Shown here: positions 9,077-20,210 of the stretch, one piece after another
Position numbering within the stretch: position 1 is the stretch's first letter
Layout of the letters: every line of letters begins with the position of its first letter
From: Paracoccaceae bacterium
Lineage (GTDB): Bacteria; Pseudomonadota; Alphaproteobacteria; Rhodobacterales; Rhodobacteraceae
Assembly: GCA_902554885.1 (NCBI GenBank)
Contig: CACDPV010000004.1
Span: 1-64,000, forward strand
DNA: 64,000 bases
Direction: 5' to 3'
Program-made: the position numbers and the translations under genes
The notes under the pieces: model-generated
Told to the model about the DNA's origin: nothing
Seen by the model: only the letters and a program-made list of their open reading frames with translations
Database searches by the model: none

Positions 9077-11197
9077 TTAGCTACCTGTACCCAGTGTCAT
9101 CCACGTTATAAGAATAACTATTCCAAGAACCATGGCGAACGCGTAAGTGAAAATATATCCTGACTGAGCGCGTCCAGCTAACTTCGTAAGTAATGGAATA
9201 AATACCATTGAAAGATTATTTATAAATCCATCTATTACCTGACCATCACCCTTCTGCCATAAAAGGCGGCCGAAATACTTTGCAGATCGAACAAAAAGTA
9301 AGTCATAAATCTCGTCAAAATACCATTTGTTAAGTAGGAAAAGATATAAGTACCTTTGATTATCAGCCAATTTTTTTGGCAGATCTTTACGCCATATGTA
9401 AAAGGTATAGGCAAGTAAAAATCCGACCAACATAGCCACAAAAGGACTTAATTTAACCCATTTAGGAACATGATGTGCTTCATCTAATGTGTGGTTATTA
9501 GGAGCCATGTAAATCGCACCTGATGGTGTGTGCTTGGACGAGTAAGTTATAGATGTTTTAGCATCATGATTAAACTCCGCAATTGCGATAGCACTTGATA
9601 AATTTTCAATCGCCACGTCAGATTTATTTTGATCTTCCTCACTTTTATAGTCTGAATGAGATACTTCCGATTCAATGCCAAAAAATTTATTTACACTATA
9701 GTGATCTCCAAAGAAACTTTTATACCAAATCATTCCTGAAAATATTGCACCCAAAGATAAAATGGCCAATGGCACGAGCATTATTTTGGGACTTTCATGA
9801 GCTGAATTATAAGTATGTAAATCTCCTCGGGGATTCCCATAAAAGGTCATAAAAATAAGCCTCCAACTGTAAAAAGATGTACACAAAGCCGAAATAACCA
9901 ACATCCAAAAGGAGTAACCACCTAAAGAGGCTGCGTAAGCACTTTCGATTATGGCGTCTTTTGACAAGAAACCAGCAAAACCAAAATGCGTCAGAGGAAT
10001 ACCAACTCCAGTTATTGCTAATGTCCCAATCATCATAGCGGCAAAGGTGTAGGGGATTTTTTTACTTAGACCACCATAATTTCTCATATCTTGCTCGTGA
10101 TGCATGGCATGTATAACCGACCCTGCTCCGAGAAATAAAAGTGCCTTAAAAAATGCATGTGTGAATAAATGAAACATTGCCGCGGAATATACCCCAGAAC
10201 CAGCGGCAACGAACATATATCCAAGTTGTGAGCAGGTCGAATATGCAATTACCCTTTTGATATCGTTCTGTACGAGACCGATAGTAGCAGCAAAGAAAGC
10301 TGTAGTAGCACCTATGAACGTTATAAAGGCCATTGCGTTGGGTGCAAATTCCATAAGTGGCGACATACGACAAACGAGGAACACACCAGCGGTTACCATC
10401 GTAGCAGCGTGAATTAGTGCTGAAACGGGAGTTGGTCCTTCCATTGCGTCTGGAAGCCAAGTATGGAGAAAGAGCTGAGCAGATTTCCCCATAGCCCCGA
10501 CAAATAAAAGAAATGCTATTAAATTGGCAGCATTCCATTCAGTCCATAAGAAAACTATTTCTTTATCGGCAAAGCCTTGCGCTGATGCAAAAACATGAGA
10601 AAACTGAATGCTGCCACTTAAATAAAAAATTCCGAAGATACCTAGTGCAAATCCAAAATCACCAACTCTATTTACTACAAACGCTTTTATTGCCGCAGAG
10701 TTAGCAGTGGGTTTTTTATAGTAGAAGCCGATGAGCAAATAGGATGCTACGCCAACACCTTCCCATCCGAAAAACATTTGCATTAAATTATCCGAAGTCA
10801 CCAACATTAACATTGCAAATGTAAAGAACGATAAATATGCAAAAAAGCGAGGTTTATATGTTTCATTATTAGTCCAATTGGGATCGTGATCCATGTATCC
10901 AAAGCTATACAGATGAACTAATGCAGAAACAGTAGTTACGACGATCAACATGATTGCGGTTAGACGATCAAAACGAATAGCCCAATAAGCCTCAAGAGAC
11001 CCCGAACTCATCCATTTAAAAATTTGTACTATTCTTAGTTCGCCATCAAAATCTAGAAAAAGAAACCAACTGACAAAACATGCCAAGAAAAGTAATGAGG
11101 TAGCCAAAATAAGAGCTACTTTTTCACCAATAATTTTCCATCCAAAACCCGCTAGAATAGCCCCAACTAGGGGGGAAAAAATGACAAAAAATTCCAT
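9077..11197 (-). CDS. nuoL: NADH-quinone oxidoreductase subunit L
   Basis: Largest antiporter-like subunit of complex I. 706 residues with the [17 protein letters not shown] motif (near 142-158), [29 protein letters not shown] (near 240-268) and [16 protein letters not shown] (near 324-339). A hydrophilic insert of about 80 residues (roughly 500-580) precedes the final helices that form the long lateral amphipathic helix. Only 5 bp separate it from nuoK. Confidence 0.97.
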   Translation of the reverse strand: MEFFVIFSPLVGAILAGFGWKIIGEKVALILATSLLFLACFVSWFLFLDFDGELRIVQIFKWMSSGSLEAYWAIRFDRLTAIMLIVVTTVSALVHLYSFGYMDHDPNWTNNETYKPRFFAYLSFFTFAMLMLVTSDNLMQMFFGWEGVGVASYLLIGFYYKKPTANSAAIKAFVVNRVGDFGFALGIFGIFYLSGSIQFSHVFASAQGFADKEIVFLWTEWNAANLIAFLLFVGAMGKSAQLFLHTWLPDAMEGPTPVSALIHAATMVTAGVFLVCRMSPLMEFAPNAMAFITFIGATTAFFAATIGLVQNDIKRVIAYSTCSQLGYMFVAAGSGVYSAAMFHLFTHAFFKALLFLGAGSVIHAMHHEQDMRNYGGLSKKIPYTFAAMMIGTLAITGVGIPLTHFGFAGFLSKDAIIESAYAASLGGYSFWMLVISALCTSFYSWRLIFMTFYGNPRGDLHTYNSAHESPKIMLVPLAILSLGAIFSGMIWYKSFFGDHYSVNKFFGIESEVSHSDYKSEEDQNKSDVAIENLSSAIAIAEFNHDAKTSITYSSKHTPSGAIYMAPNNHTLDEAHHVPKWVKLSPFVAMLVGFLLAYTFYIWRKDLPKKLADNQRYLYLFLLNKWYFDEIYDLLFVRSAKYFGRLLWQKGDGQVIDGFINNLSMVFIPLLTKLAGRAQSGYIFTYAFAMVLGIVILITWMTLGTGS

Positions 11198-11202
11198 TAA
11201 GG

Positions 11203-11508
11203 TTAGCCCTTCATCATATTTACGTCTTCAACCGCAATCGTTCCCCGGTTACGGAAAAAACTCACTATTATAGCGAGACCAATCGCAGCCTCTGCGGCTG
11301 CAACAGTAAGAATAAACAGAGTAAAAATCTGCCCGACCAAATCCCCAAGGTAGCTAGAAAATGCAACTAGATTTATATTTACGGCTAATAACATTAGCTC
11401 AATAGACATTAAAAGAATTATAACGTTTTTTCGATTGAGAAAAAGGCCAAAGATTCCGATAACGAAAAGTATCGAAGCAGTAGTAAGATAATGCTCTATG
11501 CCTATCAT
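11203..11508 (-). CDS. nuoK: NADH-quinone oxidoreductase subunit K
   Basis: Small membrane subunit of complex I, 101 residues and three helices, homologous to MrpC. Conserved Glu in [11 protein letters not shown] (residues 34-44) and the second Glu in [12 protein letters not shown] (near 69-80) are both present; these carry the proton path. A strong ribosome site AAGGGA lies just before the ATG, in the 33-bp gap after nuoJ. Confidence 0.97.
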   Translation of the reverse strand: MIGIEHYLTTASILFVIGIFGLFLNRKNVIILLMSIELMLLAVNINLVAFSSYLGDLVGQIFTLFILTVAAAEAAIGLAIIVSFFRNRGTIAVEDVNMMKG

Positions 11509-11541
11509 ATTATTTTATCCCTTATCTTAATCTCGGTTTGT

Positions 11542-12150
11542 TCACAAACCTTGACCAGGTTTTACATCTCTAATTTCAACAGATTTATCAGGGTCTCGAT
11601 ATATTTGAGATAAAATGTTCTGTCTTTTTACATTTTTACGATGGCGTAATGTAAGAACGATCGCCCCAATCATTGCTACTAATAGTATTAGTCCAGACAG
11701 CTGGAATAAAATAAAATATCTATCGTACAATATCAGGCCAAGTGCCTTTGTGTTGTGATGTTGAGAGTTTGCGAGAACCTCGCGAGCGCCCAGTGCAGTC
11801 TCTGCATAAGACCAAACTCCAAATGCCATACCTAGCTGCATTACCAAAACCACACCTATTAGCAACGCAATGGGGAGATAACCCGCCATTTCTGCTTTCA
11901 AAGTGGAAAAATCAACGTCAAGCATCATAACTACAAAAAGAAACAAGACAGCAACTGCTCCAACGTAAACAATAATCAGAAGCATCGCTAAAAATTCTGC
12001 ACCTAGTAGAACAAACAACCCAGCAGACGAAAGAAAAGCCAGTATAAGCCATAAAACTGAGTGTACTGGATTTCGACTAATGACTGTCATCAGTCCACCA
12101 GCAATTGCGCTGAGTGAAAACAGATAAAAAGTTATAATAAGAATACTCAA
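11542..12150 (-). CDS. nuoJ: NADH-quinone oxidoreductase subunit J
   Basis: Five-helix membrane subunit of complex I, with the conserved [18 protein letters not shown] segment. I place the start at the TTG at 12150 rather than at an ATG further upstream: AAGGA lies seven bases before this TTG, and the protein then begins directly with the first transmembrane helix (202 residues). The upstream ATG starts would add a basic 13-residue leader that lies in the overlapping end of the 47-residue ORF and has no family support. The gene therefore begins 4 bp after the stop of the small upstream ORF. Confidence 0.93.
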   Translation of the reverse strand: MSILIITFYLFSLSAIAGGLMTVISRNPVHSVLWLILAFLSSAGLFVLLGAEFLAMLLIIVYVGAVAVLFLFVVMMLDVDFSTLKAEMAGYLPIALLIGVVLVMQLGMAFGVWSYAETALGAREVLANSQHHNTKALGLILYDRYFILFQLSGLILLVAMIGAIVLTLRHRKNVKRQNILSQIYRDPDKSVEIRDVKPGQGL

Positions 12151-12154
12151 TTTT

Positions 12155-12298
12155 TTATTCCTTAGACTCTTCAATAATTTCATAAGCAATCTTCAAAGCT
12201 ATTGTAGTTAAAATAACTCCCAAAAAAATCGAAGTAAGGATAATTGCCTCAGCCACAAACTTTAACATCTGTTCATATGGGTTTTTAGCATTACTCAT
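12155..12298 (-). CDS. Small single-span membrane protein in the nuo operon (47 aa)
   Basis: A 47-residue ORF beginning [18 protein letters not shown], with one hydrophobic helix (about residues 18-38) and a charged end (IIEESKE). Its ATG overlaps the nuoI stop (ATGA), and its 3' end contains the ribosome site (AAGGA) for nuoJ, so it is well embedded in the operon as a translated link. I recognise no named family. Rhodobacter nuo operons are known to carry several small unidentified reading frames among the 14 nuo genes. A role as complex I accessory or assembly peptide is inference. Confidence 0.7.
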   Translation of the reverse strand: MSNAKNPYEQMLKFVAEAIILTSIFLGVILTTIALKIAYEIIEESKE

Positions 12299-12789
12299 CG
12301 GTAAGGTGCATCCATTTCTAAATTTTTAGCAATTTCAGATTCCCACCTGTCGCCATTTGCTAATAATTTCTCTTTGTCATAAAATAATTCTTCGCGCGTT
12401 TCCGTAGAAAATTCGAAGTTTGGTCCCTCTACGATCGCATCAACTGGGCATGCTTCTTGGCAAAAACCACAATAAATGCATTTAGTCATATCTATATCAT
12501 ACCTGGTTGTGCGCCTACTCCCATCTTCTCGTGGTTCAGCGTCAATAGTAATCGCCTGAGCGGGACAAACTGCTTCGCAAAGCTTGCATGCGATGCACCG
12601 TTCTTCACCATTAGGATACCTTCGCAGAGCATGTTCACCGCGAAAACGAGGGCTTAACTCACCTTTTTCATGAGGGTAATTAATCGTTGTTTTAGGTGAA
12701 AAGAAATATTTAAAACCAAGCTTAAAACCAGTCCATATATCAGCTAGTAGAAAATACTTTGCTGCTCGCGTGTAATCAATTTTACTCAT
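12295..12789 (-). CDS. nuoI: NADH-quinone oxidoreductase subunit I
   Basis: TYKY-type ferredoxin subunit carrying iron-sulfur clusters N6a and N6b in the peripheral arm of complex I. Two complete CxxCxxCxxxCP motifs are seen: [12 protein letters not shown] (near 61-72) and [12 protein letters not shown] (near 100-111). 164 residues, normal for Alphaproteobacteria. It overlaps the following 47-residue ORF by 4 bp. Confidence 0.98.
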   Translation of the reverse strand: MSKIDYTRAAKYFLLADIWTGFKLGFKYFFSPKTTINYPHEKGELSPRFRGEHALRRYPNGEERCIACKLCEAVCPAQAITIDAEPREDGSRRTTRYDIDMTKCIYCGFCQEACPVDAIVEGPNFEFSTETREELFYDKEKLLANGDRWESEIAKNLEMDAPYR

Positions 12790-12792
12790 AGT

Positions 12793-13830
12793 TCACGCCC
12801 CAATTACCCAGCGGGCATAAACCCCACCAAACATTTCAAATTTTGCAAAGAAGGCCACAAAAATAACCCAACCCAATGAAATTGGTAAAAATACTTTCCA
12901 GCCCAATCTCATTAATTGATCATAACGATATCTTGGAGTTATTGCTTTTACCATTGCAAACACAAAAAAGAAAAACCCCATCTTTGCCAGCATCCAATGA
13001 AATCCATCTGCAAGACCAGGAATGGGGGATAACCAACCTCCAAAAAACAAAAGTGTTGTTAAGGCACACATGAGAAATACAGCAATTAATTCACCAGCCA
13101 TGAATAGTAAAAAGGGTGTGGAGCTGTACTCAACTTGAAATCCTGCAACTAACTCACTCTCAGCCTCTGGCAGATCAAAAGGTGGTCTATTTGTTTCGGC
13201 TAAAGCAGATATAAAAAAGAGGAAAACCATTGGAAAATGTGGCAACCAGTACCAGTTGAAAATACCTAAATTACCGTCCTGCGCTCTTACTATGTCACCA
13301 AAATTCATTGATCCAGTTGAAATTATAACGCCTATAATGATCAAGCCAATTGATACTTCGTATGATATCATTTGCGCAGCGGATCTCAGCGAACCTAGAA
13401 AAGGATACTTGGAGTTTGACGCCCAACCTCCCATAATCACTCCGTAGACCTCTAAAGACGAAATTGCAAAGACAAATAAAAGGGCAACGTTGATTTCGGA
13501 TAGCACCCAACCTTCGTTTAATGGAATTACCGCCCATGCAAGTATTGCCATTACAAAAGAAATAAGTGGAGCCAAAAAGAATACCGGCTTGTCCGCACCC
13601 GCGGGTATGATTATTTCCTTAAAAACAAGTTTCAACATGTCGGCCCCAGATTGAAGCAGGCCGAAAGCACCCACCACATTGGGACCACGTCGCATCTGAA
13701 CGGCCGCCCATACCTTACGATCTGCATAAATTAAAAAATAAGCAGACAGAAGCAGAAATACTGCCATCATCAAACCTTGAGAAATTAAAATCAATGCAAT
13801 GCCCCAAGAAGAGTTCAAAAATTCAGCCAT
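12793..13830 (-). CDS. nuoH: NADH-quinone oxidoreductase subunit H
   Basis: Membrane subunit at the quinone chamber of complex I; 345 residues, eight or more helices. Conserved [20 protein letters not shown] (near 30-49) and [20 protein letters not shown] (near 210-229) are the family hallmarks. A GGGGGA ribosome site stands immediately upstream. Its first codons overlap the end of a possible 56-residue ORF. Confidence 0.97.
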   Translation of the reverse strand: MAEFLNSSWGIALILISQGLMMAVFLLLSAYFLIYADRKVWAAVQMRRGPNVVGAFGLLQSGADMLKLVFKEIIIPAGADKPVFFLAPLISFVMAILAWAVIPLNEGWVLSEINVALLFVFAISSLEVYGVIMGGWASNSKYPFLGSLRSAAQMISYEVSIGLIIIGVIISTGSMNFGDIVRAQDGNLGIFNWYWLPHFPMVFLFFISALAETNRPPFDLPEAESELVAGFQVEYSSTPFLLFMAGELIAVFLMCALTTLLFFGGWLSPIPGLADGFHWMLAKMGFFFFVFAMVKAITPRYRYDQLMRLGWKVFLPISLGWVIFVAFFAKFEMFGGVYARWVIGA

Positions 13831-13993
13831 TTTCCCCCACTTCGCAACTAAAGCTAAGTAGAATGCTGCATAAAAACAAAGCTAGTAATTTTTCCTGCTG
13901 GAGACATCGAGGCGGAAATTTTACGGTTCGTGAAGTTGCCTCTGCTGGTAAAACAAAAAGAATATTCAAAAGCATATGTCTTTTTCTAAACAT
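13823..13993 (-). CDS. Possible small ORF between nuoG and nuoH (56 aa)
   Basis: The reading frame from the ATG at 13993 begins [19 protein letters not shown], contains a second hydrophobic run ([15 protein letters not shown]) and ends 8 bp inside nuoH. GAG seven bases upstream of the ATG could be the ribosome site. It fills the only sizeable gap (167 bp) between nuoG and nuoH, and the nuo operon of relatives carries small frames, which supports it. The sequence matches no family I know and the composition is not clearly protein-like, so it could be non-coding leader. Confidence 0.35.
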   Translation of the reverse strand: MFRKRHMLLNILFVLPAEATSRTVKFPPRCLQQEKLLALFLCSILLSFSCEVGENG

Positions 13994-13997
13994 GATA

Positions 13998-16013
13998 TCA
14001 CTCTGCCGCAATTCTGTTAGAATTTCTTGCTTTAACTTGAGCTGACAATTCACTCATCAAAACAGAGGCTCTAGCTATTGGATTTGTTAAATAAAAATCC
14101 TTAATTGGATATATAAAATCACCTTTACCCAAGTCCCCGCTCAATTCAGGACACCAGTCACTTTCACTTAGAGAATCTATATTTCTCAAATGAGGGTGCT
14201 CTGAAAAGAGACCCTCGCGAAGTTGTGCTAAGGTATCGAAATTTAGTGTCACGTCCAAATTTTGAGCAAGAGCTCGTAGAATTGCCCAATTCTCCCGAGC
14301 ATCCCCTGGTGCAAACCCAGATCTGTTAGCCAACTGTGGGCGCCCTTCTGTATTTACAAATATCCCACTTTCCTCGGTGTATGCAGCTGCGGGTAGGATA
14401 ATATCTGCTCTGTGAGCACCCATATCGCCATGGCTCCCCTGATATATAACAAAGGGGCCCGCTGGAATTTCTAGCTCATCTGAACCAAGATTAAAAATGA
14501 CCTCATAACTCATTAAGTCAGAAATACCATTTGGTGTAGCTGCTCCTATATCCATGGCACCCACCCTAGAAGCCGCATTATGAAGCAATAAAAACTTGCA
14601 ATTTGAGGCACTGGCTAGCTTCATTACGTGGCCTAACACCGCAGATCCATCTTTGCCTGTTAGAGCACCAACCCCTAAAATCACTACGACATTCTTCTCC
14701 TCACCAACCTTTAACGTAGAGGTGACTAGTTTCTTTAAAGCCGAACGGTCAGATCCTAGATGTAAGTAGTCATAAGTCAGGTCTACTTTTGGCCCAAGCA
14801 AATAAACATTTGCTCCTTCAGACCATACTTTACGGATCCGAGCATTTAAGACTGGCGCCTCATCGCGTGGGTTACTTCCAATCAAAAATATTTCATCAGC
14901 AAGGTCGAGATCATCGATCTTGGCATTACCAACATATCCAGATCTGTTGTCGATAGGTAATTTTGCACCATCTGTTCTACACTCAACAAATCCACCGACG
15001 CTAGTTAAAAGTTTTTTTAAAGCATAAGCCGTCTCGGTTGAAGTTAAATTTCCAACCAGCCCCATAACGTTTTTGCCAGAAATTGATTCAGATGCAAATT
15101 TCAAAGCCTCTGCCCAGCTTACAGCAACCAACTTACCATCTTTTCTTAGATAAGGCTTATCTAATCTTTGACGTCTCAGGCCGTCCCACACAAAGCGCGT
15201 TTTATCTGAAATCCATTCCTCATTTATACCATCGTGATTACGAGGCAAAATACGCATAACCTCACGACCTTTTGTATCAACTCTTATATTTGAGCCCAAT
15301 GCATCCATTACATCAATTGTTTCTGTATTTGATAATTCCCAAGGCCGTGCTGTGAAAGCATAAGGCTTGGAGGTAAGTGCACCGACTGGACAAAGGTCAA
15401 TAATATTTCCCTGCAAATTGCTGTTTAACGTCTCATTTAAATAGTTCGTTATTTCTGCATCCTCACCCCGACCTGTTTGACCCATTTGATTTATTCCCGC
15501 TACTTCAGAGGTAAATCGAACGCATCGAGTACAACTAATGCACCTAGTCATGTTTGTTGACACAAGCGGGCCAAGGTCAAGGTCGTCTACCGCACGTTTT
15601 GCTTCTTTAAATCTGCTAAAATCCACACCAAAGGCCATTGCCTGATCCTGAAGATCACATTCGCCGCCTTGATCACAAATTGGACAGTCAAGAGGGTGAT
15701 TGATCAATAGAAACTCCATTACACCCTCACGGGCCTTTTTCACCATTTTGGAGTTTGTGCGCACTACTGGAGGCTGTCCGTCAGGTCCTGGACGAAGATC
15801 TCTAACTTGCATCGCACAGGATGCAGTGGGCTTTGGAGGTCCCCCAACCACCTCTACAAGACACATCCTGCAGTTACCTGCGATTGACAGTCGCTCATGA
15901 TAGCAGAATCTAGGAACCTCTATGCCGACAAGCTCACAGGCCTGTATTAAAGTCATAGCGGGGTCAACCTCTATTTCTTGATCATCAATTATAATTTTTT
16001 TTAATTCTGTCAT
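13998..16013 (-). CDS. nuoG: NADH-quinone oxidoreductase subunit G
   Basis: Large iron-sulfur subunit of the complex I electron-input arm. N-terminal 2Fe-2S ligands C37, C48, C51, C66; then [14 protein letters not shown] and CISCTRC for the 4Fe-4S clusters, followed by a molybdopterin-oxidoreductase-like domain that has lost its cofactor in this family. 671 residues, as in other Rhodobacterales. It is preceded by an unusually long gap (115 bp) that holds a perfect palindrome. Confidence 0.97.
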   Translation of the reverse strand: MTELKKIIIDDQEIEVDPAMTLIQACELVGIEVPRFCYHERLSIAGNCRMCLVEVVGGPPKPTASCAMQVRDLRPGPDGQPPVVRTNSKMVKKAREGVMEFLLINHPLDCPICDQGGECDLQDQAMAFGVDFSRFKEAKRAVDDLDLGPLVSTNMTRCISCTRCVRFTSEVAGINQMGQTGRGEDAEITNYLNETLNSNLQGNIIDLCPVGALTSKPYAFTARPWELSNTETIDVMDALGSNIRVDTKGREVMRILPRNHDGINEEWISDKTRFVWDGLRRQRLDKPYLRKDGKLVAVSWAEALKFASESISGKNVMGLVGNLTSTETAYALKKLLTSVGGFVECRTDGAKLPIDNRSGYVGNAKIDDLDLADEIFLIGSNPRDEAPVLNARIRKVWSEGANVYLLGPKVDLTYDYLHLGSDRSALKKLVTSTLKVGEEKNVVVILGVGALTGKDGSAVLGHVMKLASASNCKFLLLHNAASRVGAMDIGAATPNGISDLMSYEVIFNLGSDELEIPAGPFVIYQGSHGDMGAHRADIILPAAAYTEESGIFVNTEGRPQLANRSGFAPGDARENWAILRALAQNLDVTLNFDTLAQLREGLFSEHPHLRNIDSLSESDWCPELSGDLGKGDFIYPIKDFYLTNPIARASVLMSELSAQVKARNSNRIAAE

Positions 16014-16061
16014 ATTAGCACTTGGTAACTATTTATTTCAATTTTTTCAATTTATTATGGA

Positions 16062-16082
16062 GTTTTGTTAATTTAACAAAAC
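16062..16082. repeat. Perfect 21-bp palindrome upstream of nuoG
   Basis: GTTTTGTTAA and TTAACAAAAC flank a single central T (bases 16062-16082), 49 bp before the nuoG start, in the gap after the lipoprotein gene. No T-tract follows on the transcribed strand, so it does not look like a terminator; the symmetry with almost no loop suggests a protein-binding site or an RNA processing structure inside the operon. Confidence 0.6.
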
Positions 16083-16128
16083 GTGCTTAAATCACACCAA
16101 ATTCGTCGGCTTTTACAGTTAGATATTT

Positions 16129-16452
16129 TCATATTCTACAACGTCCCTTGATAAATATTGACTTGTTCGATGTAACTTTTGATACGTCATCAGGACTTAC
16201 ATCCCAGATAATATCCGAAGTACCAAATTTATTTACACAAAAAATTGTTGCTTCATATCTACCTGCCTCCTTTGCGCCAAACAAAGAACGGTGGGAGCGC
16301 GGCACTATAATTTCAAAATCTTTTTTGCTAGCTCCTACCTTTAATTTTGGATTAAATAGAACGCCATCAAAAGGAACTCGGTTTTCATTAATTCGAGCCG
16401 AACAGCCCAAAAGAAGCAATATAGATAGTGATATGATAAGAAAGTTTCCCAA
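16129..16452 (-). CDS. Small lipoprotein encoded between nuoF and nuoG
   Basis: 107 residues. Starts with a signal sequence and lipobox LLLGC (Cys17), so it should be lipid-anchored on the periplasmic side. The mature part contains FEIIVPRSHRSLFGAKEAGR and CVNKFGTSDIIWD, with two further cysteines (about 92 apart from the lipobox) that could pair. Comparable small lipoprotein genes occur at this operon position in Rhodobacterales, to my recollection as uncharacterised proteins. Its 3' neighbour is nuoG after a 115-bp gap; its 5' neighbour nuoF ends 6 bp upstream. An assembly role for complex I is unproven; it could simply be co-transcribed. Confidence 0.75.
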   Translation of the reverse strand: MGNFLIISLSILLLLGCSARINENRVPFDGVLFNPKLKVGASKKDFEIIVPRSHRSLFGAKEAGRYEATIFCVNKFGTSDIIWDVSPDDVSKVTSNKSIFIKGRCRI

Positions 16453-16458
16453 TTTACG

Positions 16459-17760
16459 TCACTCAGCCGCTAGCGCTTTGTTAACATTGGTCATTTTTCT
16501 ATTTATAATTCTTTCTTCTATTTCCTCTCTGAAATTTCTTATCAGCCCCTGAATTGGCCATGCAGCAGCATCTCCTAAAGCGCAAATAGTATGACCTTCC
16601 ACCTGCTTTGTTACATCGAACAACATATCAATCTCTTCTTTGTCCGCATCTCCAGACACTAGTCTTTCCATAACTCTCATCATCCAGCCAGTTCCCTCAC
16701 GACATGGTGTACACTGACCGCAACTCTCGTGTTTGTAAAATTTCGATAAGCGCCATATAGCTTTTATTATATCCACAGAACTGTCCATTACAATTACTGC
16801 GGCAGTACCTAACCCAGACCCAAGATCATTTCGCAAATAATCAAAATCCATTATTGCGTCTTTCATATCCTCACCCCGCACACAGGGAACGGACGAACCA
16901 CCTGGTATAACAGCTTTTAAATTTTTCCATCCTCCTCGAATTCCACCGCAATGTTTATCGATCAGTTCTTCAAACGAAATGGACATAGCCTCCTCTACCA
17001 CACAGGGATTATTTACATGTCCCGAAATAGCAAAAAGCTTAGTTCCAAAGTTGTTTGACCTACCAAAACCAGAGAACCAATCAGGTCCCCGCCTGAGAAT
17101 AGTTGGTACAACGGCTATTGATTCAACATTATTAACAGTTGTGGGGCAACCGTATAAACCCGACCCTGCTGGAAACGGCGGTTTCATTCGGGGCATACCT
17201 TTTTTACCTTCTAAACTTTCAAGTAAAGCTGTTTCCTCGCCACATATATATGCGCCTGCTCCATGATGAAGAAAAATATCAAAATCCCAATCAGAATTGC
17301 ACGCATTTTTACCTACAAAACCAGCTTCATAAGCCTCGTCAATTGCTAATTGAAGCATTTCTTTTTCTCTGATGTACTCACCCCGAATGTAAATGTAACA
17401 ACAGTTTGCTCCCATTGCGAACGAAGCAATTAAACAGCCTTCAATTAAGGTATGAGGGTCATGCCTCATGATCTCTCTATCCTTACAAGTGCCAGGCTCA
17501 CTTTCATCAGCATTAACTACTAAATAAGACGGGCGCCCATCGCTTTCTTTTGGCATAAATGACCACTTTAAACCTGTAGGAAAGCCGGCGCCTCCGCGCC
17601 CCCGCAGACCGGAGGCCTTCATTTGTTCAACTATCCAGTCTCGCCCTTTAACTAAAATGGATTTTGTGTCATCCCAATGGCCCCGTGCCAATGCGCCGCG
17701 AAGCGTCCGGTCGTGCATGCCATAAATATTAGTGAATATACGATCTGTATCGCTTAACAT
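16459..17760 (-). CDS. nuoF: NADH-quinone oxidoreductase subunit F
   Basis: NADH- and FMN-binding subunit of complex I. Glycine-rich nucleotide sites [18 protein letters not shown] (near 52-69) and [16 protein letters not shown] (near 173-188); the N3 4Fe-4S ligands [12 protein letters not shown] plus a later TICALGD cysteine near the C-terminus. 433 residues, normal length. Directly follows the DUF5337 gene with no gap. Confidence 0.98.
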   Translation of the reverse strand: MLSDTDRIFTNIYGMHDRTLRGALARGHWDDTKSILVKGRDWIVEQMKASGLRGRGGAGFPTGLKWSFMPKESDGRPSYLVVNADESEPGTCKDREIMRHDPHTLIEGCLIASFAMGANCCYIYIRGEYIREKEMLQLAIDEAYEAGFVGKNACNSDWDFDIFLHHGAGAYICGEETALLESLEGKKGMPRMKPPFPAGSGLYGCPTTVNNVESIAVVPTILRRGPDWFSGFGRSNNFGTKLFAISGHVNNPCVVEEAMSISFEELIDKHCGGIRGGWKNLKAVIPGGSSVPCVRGEDMKDAIMDFDYLRNDLGSGLGTAAVIVMDSSVDIIKAIWRLSKFYKHESCGQCTPCREGTGWMMRVMERLVSGDADKEEIDMLFDVTKQVEGHTICALGDAAAWPIQGLIRNFREEIEERIINRKMTNVNKALAAE

Positions 17761-17991
17761 TTACTTATTATTCCTTGTAATTCGACGTGACCGCCACATT
17801 AATAATCCAGAAATTATAGCCCAAAGAAAAGCGACCATTGCTAAAAAATCTATAAGCAAAGCATACCGTCCAGGAAATCCCAGATAAGAACCTAAAGACT
17901 GTGCTAAAATCCAAATCAACATGGTAACAGCAATGACCAAGCCAACTACTCGGCCCTGTCGTATCTCACCCCTACGTTCCTTAAACTTCAT
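17761..17991 (-). CDS. DUF5337-like two-helix membrane protein between nuoE and nuoF
   Basis: 76 residues from the ATG at 17991: a basic N-terminus (MKFKERRGEIRQGR), two transmembrane helices (about 13-32 and 42-64) and a basic tail. A TTG four codons upstream would give a longer form, but GGAAG lies five to six bases before the ATG, so I prefer the ATG. Its size, place and sequence resemble the DUF5337 family known from the nuo operon of Rhodobacterales. Function unknown; the location suggests a complex I accessory protein. Family assignment is from memory. Confidence 0.75.
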   Translation of the reverse strand: MKFKERRGEIRQGRVVGLVIAVTMLIWILAQSLGSYLGFPGRYALLIDFLAMVAFLWAIISGLLMWRSRRITRNNK

Positions 17992-18009
17992 TATGGCTTC
18001 CAACTTAAA

Positions 18010-18996
18010 TTACCCATGCTGATTAATTACAAATATTTTTGCCTGCTCAACAAAGCTTTTCAACTTGTTAAAGCTTAAAGAACCAGAGGAGTGCAAATGT
18101 ACCCAATTAATTTCCTCAGCGCCCCACTGGGATACTTGAACGATATAAAATATCCCTAAACGATTTAAAATGATTTTAGCTTTCTCTCCCAATCCTGAAA
18201 GACTTGATAAATCACTAGGCACTGACTTTTTGGGGGACTTTAAAATTTTTGGCTTCCTGATCGCCGATTGTATGGTTTTTTTCTTTCCAACCTTAAGCCA
18301 TGGAGTTACCAATTCCGTCTCAGTCCCATCTATTCGCTTTATGGTGTCTTTTAAATCAAAAGCCATTTGAACACTGCCATTAAACTTTGTCCGTCCACTT
18401 TCATATTTCGTAAGAGAGGTAAGGCCTTGTTTTGGCTCAGAAGCAAATCTACCATTCTGCGGACCTGGCGTTGGCAGCTCTTCAGTACATAAATTGTCGA
18501 TGATCTGACGCAGTGTTTCTTCACTTAAATCCTCATAATAATCTTTGCCGATTTGTGCCATTGGAGCGTTTGAGCATGCACCTAAGCATTCAACTTCCTC
18601 CCAACTAAAGTTTCCATCTGCCGATAACTGATGCGGATTAGGAGAAATTTTCTCTTTACAGACTGTAATTAAGTCTTCAGCACCGCAAAGCATACACGAT
18701 AAAGTACCGCACACCTGAACGTGAGCTACTTTGCCGACAGGCTGGAGATGAAACATGAAGTAAAATGTAGCAACTTCCAGCGCCCGCATGTACGCCATGC
18801 CTAGCAAGTCTGCAACGTGCTCTATCGCTGGCCTTGTTAGCCAACCTTCTTGCTCCTGAGCTCTCCACAATAGCGGTATTATCGCAGACGCTTCACGACC
18901 GACAGGATACTTTTTAATTTGAGCGTCAGCCCAGGCCTTATTCTCAGAAGTAAACGAGAAAGATCTTGGCTGTTCCTCGTGTAGTCGACGTAACAT
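18010..18996 (-). CDS. nuoE: NADH-quinone oxidoreductase subunit E with C-terminal extension
   Basis: Thioredoxin-fold 2Fe-2S subunit of the NADH-oxidising module. Cluster ligands are Cys96, Cys101, Cys137 and Cys141. The core ends near residue 175; a further 150 residues follow, with a Lys/Pro/Ser-rich linker and a terminal domain ([21 protein letters not shown]) resembling the helix-hairpin-helix unit found in extended NuoE proteins of Rhodobacterales. E. coli NuoE is only about 166 residues. The extension's role is unknown. The ATG follows the nuoD stop with a one-base overlap. Confidence 0.96.
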   Translation of the reverse strand: MLRRLHEEQPRSFSFTSENKAWADAQIKKYPVGREASAIIPLLWRAQEQEGWLTRPAIEHVADLLGMAYMRALEVATFYFMFHLQPVGKVAHVQVCGTLSCMLCGAEDLITVCKEKISPNPHQLSADGNFSWEEVECLGACSNAPMAQIGKDYYEDLSEETLRQIIDNLCTEELPTPGPQNGRFASEPKQGLTSLTKYESGRTKFNGSVQMAFDLKDTIKRIDGTETELVTPWLKVGKKKTIQSAIRKPKILKSPKKSVPSDLSSLSGLGEKAKIILNRLGIFYIVQVSQWGAEEINWVHLHSSGSLSFNKLKSFVEQAKIFVINQHG

Positions 18997-20210
18997 TAGC
19001 GGTCAATCTCTCCAAATACTATATCCATCGTGCCAATAATTGCCGCAACATCTGCCAGTTGATGGCCAGTTGCCATATGATCCATTGCCTGCAAGTGAAG
19101 AAAGCCTGGTGCACGTAATTTCGCTCTGTAGGGCTTGTTGGAACCGTCCGACACCAGGTAAACACCAAATTCCCCTTTAGGAGCCTCTACACAGGCATAG
19201 ACCTCTCCTTCAGGCACGTGAAAACCCTCAGTATAAAGCTTAAAATGATGGATTAAAGCTTCCATTGAGCCCTTCATTTCGGCTCGTCTCGGGGGCGTTA
19301 TTTTGCCCCGTGCCAGTATGTCACCAGGCTCTACTAAAAGTTTCTCAATCGCCTGCTTAATGATGTGCAGAGACTGACGCATTTCCTCCATGCGGACCAA
19401 ATATCTGTCATAACAATCACCATTTTTTCCTACGGGCACTTTAAAATCAAACTCGTCGTAACATTCGTAAGGTTGAGAACGCCTTAAATCCCATGCCAAT
19501 CCAGAACCACGCACCATTACACCGGAAAAACCATACTTTAGAATATCATCTTCCGTTACAATACCTATGTCGACATTACGTTGCTTAAAAATTCGGTTTT
19601 CAGTCAATAACTCATCAATATCTTTCAAAACCGCTGGAAATTCTTCGGCCCAGCTCAAAATGTCTTTAAGCAAATCATCCGGTAGGTCCTGATGGACCCC
19701 GCCCGGCCTGAAATATGCTGCATGCAAGCGCGCGCCGCACGCCCGCTCGTAAAATACCATTAATTTTTCCCGCTCTTCGAAGCCCCACAAGGGCGGTGTT
19801 AGGGCCCCAACATCCATAGCTTGTGTAGTAACATTTAATAAATGATTGAGTATTCTGCCTATCTCTGAATACAGCACCCTAATCAGCGAAGCTCTTCGTG
19901 GCACAGATACGTTTGTTAATTTTTCAATCGCGAGGCACCAAGCATGTTCTTGGTTCATTGGAGCAACGTAGTCTAGACGATCAAAATAAGGCAAGTTTTG
20001 TAGATAAGTTCTACTCTCCATTAATTTTTCAGTGCCTCGGTGTAAAAGCCCAATGTGAGGATCACAACGCTCAACTATTTCGCCGTCAAGCTCAAGAACA
20101 AGCCTTAAAACTCCATGCGCTGCAGGATGCTGGGGTCCAAAATTAATATTGAAGTTTCTGATTTTCTGTTCATTTGTCAGTGCATCCTGAAAACCTTTTG
20201 ATCCATCCAT
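18996..20210 (-). CDS. nuoD: NADH-quinone oxidoreductase subunit D
   Basis: 49-kDa subunit of complex I, related to the large subunit of NiFe hydrogenase and lining the quinone site. 404 residues starting with the conserved [20 protein letters not shown] and [12 protein letters not shown]; ends [12 protein letters not shown] as in relatives. Start and stop abut nuoC and nuoE by single-base overlaps, so the three are likely translationally coupled. NuoC and NuoD are separate here, not fused. Confidence 0.98.
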   Translation of the reverse strand: MDGSKGFQDALTNEQKIRNFNINFGPQHPAAHGVLRLVLELDGEIVERCDPHIGLLHRGTEKLMESRTYLQNLPYFDRLDYVAPMNQEHAWCLAIEKLTNVSVPRRASLIRVLYSEIGRILNHLLNVTTQAMDVGALTPPLWGFEEREKLMVFYERACGARLHAAYFRPGGVHQDLPDDLLKDILSWAEEFPAVLKDIDELLTENRIFKQRNVDIGIVTEDDILKYGFSGVMVRGSGLAWDLRRSQPYECYDEFDFKVPVGKNGDCYDRYLVRMEEMRQSLHIIKQAIEKLLVEPGDILARGKITPPRRAEMKGSMEALIHHFKLYTEGFHVPEGEVYACVEAPKGEFGVYLVSDGSNKPYRAKLRAPGFLHLQAMDHMATGHQLADVAAIIGTMDIVFGEIDR

